Part shown: in pieces, positions 25,073 through 32,087 of the stretch
Layout of the letters: the number at the start of each line of letters is the position of its first letter
How positions within the stretch are numbered: position 1 is the stretch's first letter
Made by a program: the position numbers and the translations under genes
Source of the DNA: Pseudonocardia sp.
Lineage (GTDB): Bacteria; Actinomycetota; Actinomycetes; Mycobacteriales; Pseudonocardiaceae
Reading direction: 5' to 3'
NCBI GenBank assembly: GCA_029263115.1
Contig: JAJCYC010000175.1
Location: 1 to 38,067 of the forward strand
DNA: 38,067 nucleotides
Notes under the pieces: generated by a model
The model's database searches: none
What the model was told of the DNA's origin: nothing
Seen by the model: the letters and a program-made list of their open reading frames with translations, nothing else

Positions 25073-27228
25073 CAGTTCCACCGCCCGCGGTCGTTGTCGG
25101 CAACGTGACCGTTGTCGCTGGGCCGCTCCCCGGCCGACGAGCCCACCCGTTCGACGTCCGTGCCGGGCGCGCCGTCGGTGGGCCACGGTGTGGACAGGAC
25201 CTGCACGACCGGCGGCCTGGCTGGCTCGGGCACCGACTCGGCGAGCGCCAGCCGCACTCCCGGTTCCTCCGTGGTCCTGCTCGGGCGACGGAAGCCGGCG
25301 ACCCAGCCTGCGAGCTGCGCCCGGACCCGGGACGCCACGCCGCGCGCGGCACTGACCAGGGCCGACGTCCACCTGGTTGTCGCTGCCGCCACGCCTGCCC
25401 AGGTCAAGACCACCCGCCGGCGCAAAGCGTGCACCGGTCGAGCAATCCCAGCCGCGCAACCGGCGGCCACCGCGCGAGCCCGGACCGGGAGCGAGTTCGG
25501 CCGCTGCACCGCCCGGACGTCCGCCCGAGCCCAGGCCTTCTCCGCGTGCCCGACCACCGGCGGCATCCCGGAGGCGAACACCACCACCTTGTGCGGCGGC
25601 AACTGCGCGAGCTGCGCCGGCGCGAGCACCGGCACCTTCCGCACCGTGCGGGAGGCGACCCGGCCGTGCAGGTCCGTGGTGGTGACCGGCTCGTCGCGCT
25701 CCCCCGCCAGCGTCGACCAGTACGTCAGGTCATCCCGGTCACCAGTGCCACCGAACAGCACCTTCGACGCGGCGTTGTTGATGATCGTCGCCGCCCGAGC
25801 ATCCCCGTACCGGTCGATCAACTGCGACCGCGACTGGAAACAGGCGATGATCACCACGCCGCGTCCACCCATGTCCGCGGACCACCGATCCAGCGGAACC
25901 GGCGAGATCAGCGCCGCCTCATCCAGCGCCAGCGTCAGCGGCGGGTCCAACCGGCCCGACGGTTGGTGCGCGGCCAGCCGGCGGGCCTCGCGTGCGATAT
26001 AGCCGGTCAGCGCGCACACCAGCGGCGCGACCGGTGACTCCTCCCCGCCCAGCAGGTAGACGGTGGCCTTGTTGGCCATCAGCCACTCCACGGAGAATGG
26101 CTGGCCGCCGGTGGCGGCCGTCGCGGCCGCCGGATGGGTCAGCCACGCCAGCGCCGGCATGATCGTGGACGTGATCGACGTGCGGGTGCGCTCGTTGGTC
26201 CCGACGAACTGGGCGGCGTCGGCGACGAACGCCGGCTCCGGCGACTGGCGCAACAACTGCGCGAGCTGCCCCTCGAACCGGTCCGGGTCGGCCACCCAGG
26301 ACTGGACCTCCTGCATCGAACACCCACCCAGCGCGGCGGCGTGCAGCAGCGCGGCCAGCACGCGACGCGCCTGGCCGTCCCAGTAGGCCCGATCCCCACC
26401 CGAGCCCCCGGCGCCGGCGTGCGAGGTGGCCGCGATCATGTCCGCCGCCCGCTCGGCCGCCGTCACCGGATCCGCGCACCCGGTCAACGGATCGAACGTG
26501 ATCGTCGAGGCGAACCGCGCACCGCCCAGACCGACGGCGTTGAACACGAACACCGGACCCTTGCCCGCCCGCAGCTGCGCGGTGTGTGCGTGCAGGTCGG
26601 TGCGGGTCGAGGTGACCAGCACCGCGCCCGGAGCGTCGAGGATCCGCCCGATCAGCCACATCGACTTGCCCATCCGCGGCCCGCCGAACACCAGGATCAC
26701 GTTCTCGATCGAGGACCACACGACCTGGAACCCGACCCGGCACAGTTGCGCCGCGACCTCGATCGTCGGCAACCGACGCCGCGCCCGTCGCGACATCCCA
26801 GCCAGCGAGGGCCGGACCGTGCCCGCCTTCGCCACCACCGCCCGCCGAGACGCCTTCCGGGCGATGTCGACCGAGGACGCGACGCCGGACTTTCGGCGCG
26901 AGCGGGCACCCCAGCGGGTCACCGTCGAGGCCGTGCGCGACCAGCGATGCCACACCACCAACCCGAGCAGCACCGCCGGCGGGATCAACATCGGCCAGGT
27001 GAGCTGCTGGGCGAGGGTCATCGCCGGCAGCACCGCGCCGGCCCCCAAGCCCAGGGCGAGCCGGCGGGCGTAGGCCCGCCACGCCAGCACCGCGCCACCG
27101 GCCAGCACACCGAAGATCACGACGGTGGAGACCGTCGAGGAGGCAAACACCGAACCGGACATGGCCAGGACTCCGTTCAACGCGACGACACTCGACTCGG
27201 GAAGAACCACGCTCGGGGCGCTCATTCG
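25072..27228 (-). CDS. VirD4/TraG-type conjugative coupling protein
   Basis: The protein has about 718 residues. Two to three membrane segments in the first 100 residues (VIFGVLAGGAVLAW, LIPPAVLLGLVVWH) anchor it. The ATPase domain has Walker A GGPRMGKSMWL (about 180) and Walker B LTLALDEAALI (about 433), followed by GRGVVIIACFQSRSQL, typical of T4 coupling proteins that hand the relaxase-DNA complex to a secretion channel. The tail of about 150 residues is Ala/Arg/Pro-rich. The start ATG 27228 overlaps the lipoprotein gene upstream; a start at 27234 is also possible. No matching channel genes are found in the element. Confidence 0.93.
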   Translation of the reverse strand, partial: RMSAPSVVLPESSVVALNGVLAMSGSVFASSTVSTVVIFGVLAGGAVLAWRAYARRLALGLGAGAVLPAMTLAQQLTWPMLIPPAVLLGLVVWHRWSRTASTVTRWGARSRRKSGVASSVDIARKASRRAVVAKAGTVRPSLAGMSRRARRRLPTIEVAAQLCRVGFQVVWSSIENVILVFGGPRMGKSMWLIGRILDAPGAVLVTSTRTDLHAHTAQLRAGKGPVFVFNAVGLGGARFASTITFDPLTGCADPVTAAERAADMIAATSHAGAGGSGGDRAYWDGQARRVLAALLHAAALGGCSMQEVQSWVADPDRFEGQLAQLLRQSPEPAFVADAAQFVGTNERTRTSITSTIMPALAWLTHPAAATAATGGQPFSVEWLMANKATVYLLGGEESPVAPLVCALTGYIAREARRLAAHQPSGRLDPPLTLALDEAALISPVPLDRWSADMGGRGVVIIACFQSRSQLIDRYGDARAATIINNAASKVLFGGTGDRDDLTYWSTLAGERDEPVTTTDLHGRVASRTVRKVPVLAPAQLAQLPPHKVVVFASGMPPVVGHAEKAWARADVRAVQRPNSLPVRARAVAAGCAAGIARPVHALRRRVVLTWAGVAAATTRWTSALVSAARGVASRVRAQLAGWVAGFRRPSRTTEEPGVRLALAESVPEPARPPVVQVLSTPWPTDGAPGTDVERVGSSAGERPSDNGHVADNDRGRWN

Positions 27229-27614
27229 CGCCACCCCTCGATCGCCCGCCGGCTCGGCGGTTCTGCTGGGCTCGGGCGCTCTCCCGCCAGCGCCCCGTGC
27301 AGCAGGGACAGACGGAGCCGGTCGATCGGCTGCCCGGTCAGCGCCAGCACCGCGTCCTCGGCTTCACGACGGGCGCGCTCGGCGTCCCGCCGGGCATGCC
27401 GCTCCTGCGCCCAGCCCCAGACGGCGACCCCGGCAGCAACCAGCGCGAGGAACGCCACACCGATCATCACCGTCAGCAACACAACCTGGCCGCCATCGGC
27501 CGCCGGGGTGTTCACCACCACGGTCGTCGGTGGCTGTGCGGCGTCATCACACCCGGCGAGCAGCACCAGCACGATTCCGCCGGCAGCGAGCCGGAACCTC
27601 TTGCGCGCGGTCAC
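27222..27614 (-). CDS. Small lipoprotein with one membrane segment
   Basis: This 130-residue protein begins with a lipoprotein signal (RLAAGGIVLVLLAGCDDA; lipobox LAGC, Cys at about 22). A membrane segment (VVLLTVMIGVAFLALVAAGV, about 44-66) is followed by a charged helical tail (QERHARRDAERARREAEDAV) that is probably a coiled coil. It overlaps the coupling-protein gene downstream and the gene upstream by a few bases. A role at the membrane with the coupling protein is inferred from position only. Confidence 0.75.
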   Translation of the reverse strand: MTARKRFRLAAGGIVLVLLAGCDDAAQPPTTVVVNTPAADGGQVVLLTVMIGVAFLALVAAGVAVWGWAQERHARRDAERARREAEDAVLALTGQPIDRLRLSLLHGALAGERPSPAEPPSRRAIEGWRE

Positions 27615-27979
27615 GACTGGTCCTCCTCCACCGCAACGTGCCCGATGGCCGACCAGTAGGCGTTTGCCGCGCGCTCGGCCTTGGCCAGGAGCTGGCCGAC
27701 CCGGCCCAGGTGCTCGACCGCCTCGGCCAACCGCTCCTCCGGCTGCTCGCCCGCGTCATCGCGCAGCACCCGGCCGTGGCCGTAGCCGGCGACCTGCCGA
27801 CCGAGCACGCCGGTCAGGGCCTCCAGCGCGCGCAGCGTGTCCACCAACTCCGATGCCAGGCCGTAGAAGTCGCCGTGATCCGGGGTCGCCGAACGCTGGC
27901 TCACTACCGCCGAGCGCCACTCCCCGGAGCCGGCCGCAGCCGCCCGCACCGCCTGGCTCGTCCGCTCCCCCGAGGTCAT
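27611..27979 (-). CDS. Hypothetical small helical protein of the operon
   Basis: This 122-residue soluble protein is mostly helical (YGLASELVDTLRALEALTGV, LAEAVEHLGRVGQLLAKAER). No signal peptide and no recognised family. Its start overlaps the WhiB-HTH stop by 4 bp (ATGA), and its end overlaps the lipoprotein start in the same way, so it is a genuine operon member. Confidence 0.7.
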   Translation of the reverse strand: MTSGERTSQAVRAAAAGSGEWRSAVVSQRSATPDHGDFYGLASELVDTLRALEALTGVLGRQVAGYGHGRVLRDDAGEQPEERLAEAVEHLGRVGQLLAKAERAANAYWSAIGHVAVEEDQS

Positions 27980-28392
27980 GCCGCACCTCGCTCAGCCGTA
28001 CGGATCTGCTGGGCCCACCGCAGGGCCGTCCGCTCCGACACCCCGAGCTCAGCCGCGACCACCGCCGGCGCCCGGCCAGCCGCGAGCGCGGCGCGACCCG
28101 CCTGGGCCCGCTCCCGAGGGGTGGCCTCCGGCGGCGGACCGACCCGCACCGGACGCGAGGCGCCGAGGCCGCGCCGCTCCTCCGCGCTCAACCCACCCGC
28201 AACCCCGTGCGGCAACGTGACCAGCGCCCAGGCCAGGCACTCCGACCGCACCGGGCACCCGGCACAGACCACCTTCGCCTCCGCGACCTGGCGCTCCTGC
28301 ACCGGCCCGGACTCCGCGACCGGGAAGAACACCTCCGGGTCCACGTCGGCGCAGGCCGCGCGCATCCGCCACCCTGATCCGCCGGCGGTCAT
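27976..28392 (-). CDS. WhiB-like protein fused to an HTH domain
   Basis: The protein has 138 residues. Cys 14, 43, 46 and 52 give the WhiB cluster pattern (CAGCPVRSEC), followed by HGVAGGLSAEERR in place of the usual tryptophan turn. The last 45 residues (RAPAVVAAELGVSERTALRW) form a homeodomain-like helix-turn-helix. Ordinary WhiB proteins lack such a domain and rely on a sigma factor to reach DNA, so this one may bind DNA directly; that is inference. I chose ATG 28392, which overlaps the gene before it. It lies early in the conjugation operon and may control it. Confidence 0.85.
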   Translation of the reverse strand: MTAGGSGWRMRAACADVDPEVFFPVAESGPVQERQVAEAKVVCAGCPVRSECLAWALVTLPHGVAGGLSAEERRGLGASRPVRVGPPPEATPRERAQAGRAALAAGRAPAVVAAELGVSERTALRWAQQIRTAERGAA

Positions 28393-28637
28393 CGTCCAAC
28401 CCCCGCAGTGGTCGTGCCCTGCCCCTGCGTCAGCGCCGGCGTAGCCGCGTTGTCCACCGCCGAGAACACCGCCGACACCACACCCGGCAGCCCCGAACCC
28501 ACCGGCGTCGACACGATGAACAACACCGCGAGCGCCGAGAACACCGCCGCCGGACCAGCGGCCCGCGCCTTCACGCACAGCGTCGCCCCGCCAATCACCA
28601 ACAAGATCAAGAGACCGACACCCGGCATCACCTTCAC
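28389..28637 (-). CDS. Small double-pass membrane protein
   Basis: This is an 82-residue protein. Two hydrophobic stretches (MPGVGLLILLVIGGATLCVK and AAVFSALAVLFIVSTPVGSG) and a Thr/Gly tail suggest a small double-pass membrane protein. GTG 28637 overlaps the stop of the excisionase-like gene (GTGA), so translation is coupled; ATG 28628 is an alternative. Small proteins of this kind occur next to coupling-protein genes in actinobacterial elements and are often compared with spread proteins. Confidence 0.7.
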   Translation of the reverse strand: MKVMPGVGLLILLVIGGATLCVKARAAGPAAVFSALAVLFIVSTPVGSGLPGVVSAVFSAVDNAATPALTQGQGTTTAGVGR

Positions 28638-28921
28638 GCCCCCTTCGAGCTGCGCTGGGAGATCTCGGCCGGGTTGCACTCGGGCACCCAGCTGGCGGCG
28701 TCCACGACGCCGTTGTCCGCGACGGCGGCGTCGACCATGGAGTCGACGGCGCGGGCGGGCACGATCAGCCGGCCCCGGATACGGACGGCGGGGAACTCCC
28801 CCGCCGCGATCGCCCGGTAGACGGTCATCGAGGACATCCCGAACAAACGCGCCACCTCGGCGACGCTGTAGAACTGCGGCGCCGAGGGCGCCGACTCGGT
28901 ACTGAGCGGCTGACCGCGCAT
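28634..28921 (-). CDS. Excisionase-like MerR/HTH_17 DNA-binding protein
   Basis: The protein has 95 residues. FYSVAEVARLFGMSSMTVYR followed by FPAVRIRGRLIVPARAVDSM is a complete HTH_17 (excisionase-type) winged helix with its wing. Such proteins act as recombination directionality factors or as operon regulators. It is the first gene of the leftward conjugation operon, and AGGAG stands about seven bases before ATG 28921. It is far from the integrase (25 kb on the map), although the two ends of the element join on excision. A purely regulatory role is equally possible. Confidence 0.75.
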   Translation of the reverse strand: MRGQPLSTESAPSAPQFYSVAEVARLFGMSSMTVYRAIAAGEFPAVRIRGRLIVPARAVDSMVDAAVADNGVVDAASWVPECNPAEISQRSSKGA

Positions 28922-28933
28922 GTGCGTCTCCTC

Positions 28934-28957
28934 TGTACATATGCCGTACGTGTACTG
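28934..28957. promoter_or_regulatory. GTAC repeats in front of the conjugation operon
   Basis: Three GTAC units (28935, 28946 and 28952) occur within 24 bp, giving TGTACA..GTACGTGTAC, 13 to 36 bp before the start of the excisionase-like gene. They are a likely operator for one of the element's regulators. The minus-strand promoter should overlap them. Confidence 0.4.
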
Positions 28958-29046
28958 AACATGTTAGGAACGAGTCGCTAGCGGTGTCAATCGCTGTCGC
29001 CTCGCGTAGCACCGAGATTGCGGCCGGGGACGGGGTCGGCGACAGA

Positions 29047-29086
29047 TGACGCGAGGTGACGCCAGGTGACGCGAGTGATCGCGTCA
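29047..29086. promoter_or_regulatory. Tandem TGACGCGAGG repeats between divergent genes
   Basis: TGACGCGAGG, TGACGCCAGG and TGACGCGAG follow each other without gaps (29047-29075). The last copy also forms an inverted pair with CGCGTCA (29080-29086). The array lies 60-100 bp before the HTH-TPR regulator gene and about 130 bp from the start of the conjugation operon, in the 223-bp divergent gap 28922-29144. It is a good candidate for an operator of the HTH-TPR protein. Confidence 0.55.
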
Positions 29087-29144
29087 GGTACTGATTTCCG
29101 CTGTTCAGCCCCATGACGGCACCTCGATCAGGAACAATGGCCAC

Positions 29145-30272
29145 ATGGGTAATCGGCTGGCACAGGCGCGCGCGGAGCGCGGCTGGAAGAAGGCCCGGCT
29201 GATCCACGAACTCCGAACCGCTGCGGCGCGTCGCAAGGAGAACCTGCCCAAGGACGAGAGCCTCAGCCGGCGAATCGCGGTCTGGGAGAACCAGGGCGGC
29301 GAGGTCGGCGACTTCTACCGGGACCTGCTGTGCGAGGTCTACGGACTACCGGCGGCCGAGCTTGGCCTGGGCGAGCTGCCGCCCGCGATCGCGGAACCCG
29401 AGCCGGTGGCCGCCGAGCTGGCGCAGCGGTTGACGTTCTCCAGGCTCGACGCCGGGCTCGTCGAGCTGCTGCAGGGCCAGACCCAGAGCATCCGGCTACT
29501 GGACCGCCGCCTCGGTGGCGCGGCAATCTTTCAGCAGACCAGCGCGCACGTCGACCACATCGAGCACCTGGTGCGCTACGCACTGCCCGGCGCGGATCGC
29601 GAAGCGGCCGCCGACGAGCTCGGCCAGGCCGCCGCGCTCGCCGGCTGGCAGGCGCTCGACATGGGCCAGCTCAACGAGGCGTGGCGACTGCACGAGCTGG
29701 CCAAGGCCGCCGCGCGGGACAGCGGGGTGACGGCCGGGCTCAGCTACGCGCGGGCGCAGCAGGGGTACGTCCTGCTCGACGCCGGCCGCCCCCGCGACGC
29801 CCTGCGCCTGGTCGAGGCCACCAAGGAGCAGACCGCCGGCGCCGTACCGGCCATGCTCCGGGCGTGGCTGCACGCGGCCGAGGGCGAGGTGCTGGCCACC
29901 CTCGGCGAGCGGGACGCGGCGCTCCGAGCGCTTGACCAAGCCCGGGCCGTCCTGCCCGAGCGAGCAGCCGGGAACGGCCTGCCGTACCTGATGCTCGACC
30001 TCGATCACCTGGAGCGCTGGCGCGGCCACTGCCTCGCGCGCCTCGGCGAGGCGGCGGCGATCGACAGTCTGACGTCGGCGCTGGACGGTATGGGCGAGGG
30101 CCGATACGGGCGGGCTGAGGCGAGCCTGCGCGTCGACCTCGCACTCGCGTTGCAGGCCCGAGGAGACGCGGTCGAGTCCCGAGCCCAGGCCCGGCGCGCC
30201 GCCGAGGTCGCCGGGCGCACGGGGTCGCAACGCCAGCGCCGACGGATCGCCGAGCTACTCCGCGCCGCGTGA
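29145..30272 (+). CDS. XRE-type HTH regulator with TPR-like repeats
   Basis: The protein has 375 residues. The N-terminus (MGNRLAQARAERGWKKARLI ... SLSRRIAVWENQGGEV) is an XRE-like helix-turn-helix. Residues 150-375 consist of helical TPR-type pairs (LAGWQALDMGQLNEAWRLHE, YVLLDAGRPRDALRLVEATK). This layout occurs in regulators that sense peptides or partner proteins (NsdA/BldD-like or Rap/RRNPP style). It is divergent from the conjugation operon across the repeats at 29047-29086 and probably regulates transfer. Its last 18 bp overlap the end of the Nudix gene tail-to-tail. Confidence 0.85.
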   Translation: MGNRLAQARAERGWKKARLIHELRTAAARRKENLPKDESLSRRIAVWENQGGEVGDFYRDLLCEVYGLPAAELGLGELPPAIAEPEPVAAELAQRLTFSRLDAGLVELLQGQTQSIRLLDRRLGGAAIFQQTSAHVDHIEHLVRYALPGADREAAADELGQAAALAGWQALDMGQLNEAWRLHELAKAAARDSGVTAGLSYARAQQGYVLLDAGRPRDALRLVEATKEQTAGAVPAMLRAWLHAAEGEVLATLGERDAALRALDQARAVLPERAAGNGLPYLMLDLDHLERWRGHCLARLGEAAAIDSLTSALDGMGEGRYGRAEASLRVDLALALQARGDAVESRAQARRAAEVAGRTGSQRQRRRIAELLRAA

Positions 30273-30836
30273 CGCCCGCACGCTCGGCCCGCTCAGCGCC
30301 AGAACGTGCAGCAGCCCAACCAGCGAACCCGAGCTGAGTACGCGCCCCTTGGCGATCAGCTCCGGGATCTCGGCCAGCGGCACCCACTCGAAGGTGCCCT
30401 CGTTGACCTCGCTCGCGTCCCCGATGCGCTCCGCGCCCCGCGCAAGGAACACGTGGTGCGCGCTCCGGGCAGTCCCGATCATCGGCTCGAAGGTGACCAG
30501 GTGCTCCAGCGAGCGCGCGCGGTACCCGGTCTCCTCCTCGATCTCCCGAGCGGCGGCCTCGGCGGGCTCCTCCCCGTCCTCGACCACACCGGCCGGCAGC
30601 TCCCAGTTCCACACATCCGGCACGAACCGATGCCGCCAGGCCAGAAGCACGTGCTCCCCGGCGTCGTCGAGCACCACCGCCATCGCCGCCGGCGGAAGGG
30701 TCACCGTGTGGTGCTCGAACCGGTCGCCGGACGGCTGCGAGATGTCCGCCAACCCGACCGTCACCCACCGGTTCTCGTAGATCGGGCGCTCGCTGTGCAC
30801 AACCCAGCGGTCGGCGTCTTCGTCCGGTCGCGTCAC
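30255..30836 (-). CDS. Nudix hydrolase (ADP-ribose pyrophosphatase-like)
   Basis: The protein has 193 residues. A complete Nudix box spans 83-105 (GVVEDGEEPAEAAAREIEEE then TGY), with the REIEEE metal-binding core. The upstream part (HHTVTLPPAAMAVVLDDAGE) and WNWELPAG match ADP-ribose/nucleoside-diphosphate-sugar hydrolases. The substrate is not known. Nudix proteins are standard cargo of actinobacterial elements; Pif of pSAM2 blocks transfer between donors, so a similar role is possible. The start is GTG 30836. The GntR gene lies 33 bp upstream on the same strand and may be cotranscribed. Confidence 0.9.
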   Translation of the reverse strand: MTRPDEDADRWVVHSERPIYENRWVTVGLADISQPSGDRFEHHTVTLPPAAMAVVLDDAGEHVLLAWRHRFVPDVWNWELPAGVVEDGEEPAEAAAREIEEETGYRARSLEHLVTFEPMIGTARSAHHVFLARGAERIGDASEVNEGTFEWVPLAEIPELIAKGRVLSSGSLVGLLHVLALSGPSVRASRGAE

Positions 30837-30869
30837 CCTGCCGACCTTATGGGGTTCGGACAGCGGCCG

Positions 30870-31319
30870 TCAGCGAGAAGCGGGGAAAGCGCCGGCGCCG
30901 TGCCGGATCACAACCACGCCCAGCTCGGCGAGATGCCGGTAAGCCCGCCGCACCGTGTTCCGAGAGGCACCGAACTCGTCCATGAGCGCAGCCTCACTCG
31001 GCAGCGGATCCGCCGACGTGAACTCGCCAGCGTCGATCCGCGTCCGTAGTGCAGTCGCAATCCGCTCGTAGGCAGTGACTGGTTCGTGGTCCACTGGCGG
31101 TCTGCCTACGACTCGCCGTCCCTGACCTGGCACAACCTCGATCAGGCCTTCCTCAGCGAGAACCGCGAGCGCTGCGCGGGCCGTCCCGCGCGCGACGCCG
31201 TAATCCTCACTCAGCGCGAGCTCTGACGGCACCATCGCCCCGGCGGGCAGGTCGCCAGCCCGGACACGCTGACGCAGCTCGTCAGCGATCCGTCTGTAGG
31301 TACCGCGCTCCGCCGCCAC
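30870..31319 (-). CDS. GntR-family regulator with two winged-helix domains
   Basis: The protein has 149 residues. The first GntR winged helix spans about 5-70 (RIADELRQRVRAGDLPAGAM, SEDYGVARGTARAALAVL). The second spans about 80-145 (ERIATALRTRIDAGEFTSAD, DEFGASRNTVRRAYRHLAEL). There is no effector-binding domain. A single chain with two DNA-binding units could bind a palindrome as a monomer. GntR repressors such as KorSA control transfer genes of pSAM2-type elements, so a similar role is likely. The start codon is GTG 31319. Confidence 0.85.
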   Translation of the reverse strand: MAAERGTYRRIADELRQRVRAGDLPAGAMVPSELALSEDYGVARGTARAALAVLAEEGLIEVVPGQGRRVVGRPPVDHEPVTAYERIATALRTRIDAGEFTSADPLPSEAALMDEFGASRNTVRRAYRHLAELGVVVIRHGAGAFPASR

Positions 31320-31367
31320 GCCGCTCCTCTGCCTTTCGCTTTCCCCGCTGAGAGGTTATCGCCCACG

Positions 31368-31381
31368 AGATCCGCGGATCT
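31368..31381. promoter_or_regulatory. Palindrome upstream of the double-GntR gene
   Basis: AGATCCGCGGATCT is a perfect 14-bp palindrome, 49 bp before the GTG of the GntR gene. It is a candidate autoregulatory operator. No gene is seen in the rest of the gap 31320-31581. Confidence 0.4.
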
Positions 31382-31581
31382 GAGTCTCCTCTGGCGTTCA
31401 AGTTGACACCTGCCGGCACCGCACCGGCGCGGTGCCCATGCTGCCGCAGGCGCTCGCACGGCACGCGCGGCCCCAGCTGCTGCTGCCACCGCGACCAAGC
31501 ACCGAGCAGGCCAAGTAACGTCCTCGGTTCTGCTATCGATCACAGCAGTGTCCAGGTTGATCGTCGGCCGTAGGAGATCAA

Positions 31582-32085
31582 GTGTCATCAGGACCAGTCG
31601 GAACGCCCTCGAAAGTTCCGCCCCCGAGTCCTGTCGAGCTTGCGATGTACGCCGCCGTAGCGGCACGACGAACTCAGTTCGATAACCTGATGTGGCAAGT
31701 ACCTATACTAAGCATTACAGCGCAGGCCTTCTTATTCACAGTATCGCTCGGAGCTGACACAAGTCAAACTGCGCGGATAATCGCCGCATCTCTTTCGCTA
31801 ATTACCACAATCCTCACACTGCAGCTGTTCGTGCGGCACCGCCAGTCAGAGATTGCGGACGCTCATTGGCTTGAAGATTATGAACAACGTTTCAATGGAG
31901 AATCATTTCACGGGGTCTCATGGCAGGCGAAGCGCAATGCCACCAGCCCTGCGGCGCAGCCGTTCTCGCCACTCGCTCGAGTCGGCGGGTTTAGGACTTG
32001 GTCGGCTGGACTCGCACTTTTCGGATTAGTGAGCATCATAATTCTCTTTATGGCAGTCGCAGTGCCAGCAACGCTGAAGGGCTGA
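31582..32085 (+). CDS. Small membrane protein, convergent with Shedu nuclease gene
   Basis: This 167-residue protein starts at GTG 31582 after TAGGAGA. Two membrane segments lie at about 40-85 (VPILSITAQAFLFTVSLG, IIAASLSLITTILTLQLFVR), followed by a charged cytosolic loop (HRQSEIADAHWLEDYEQRF) and a last membrane helix (GLALFGLVSIIILFMAVAV). I do not recognise a named family; the layout recalls small membrane effectors in defence islands such as SLATT proteins. Its stop is 2 bp from the end of the Shedu gene on the other strand. Base use is more AT-rich than in neighbours, as in the Shedu gene, so both probably arrived together. Confidence 0.75.
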   Translation: MSSGPVGTPSKVPPPSPVELAMYAAVAARRTQFDNLMWQVPILSITAQAFLFTVSLGADTSQTARIIAASLSLITTILTLQLFVRHRQSEIADAHWLEDYEQRFNGESFHGVSWQAKRNATSPAAQPFSPLARVGGFRTWSAGLALFGLVSIIILFMAVAVPATLKG

Positions 32086-32087
32086 CG

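Noticed and set aside
26134-28444. Long rightward frames opposite the coupling-protein operon
   Set aside because: They oppose a set of genes with overlapping ATGA junctions and clear domains; the peptides show no family features.
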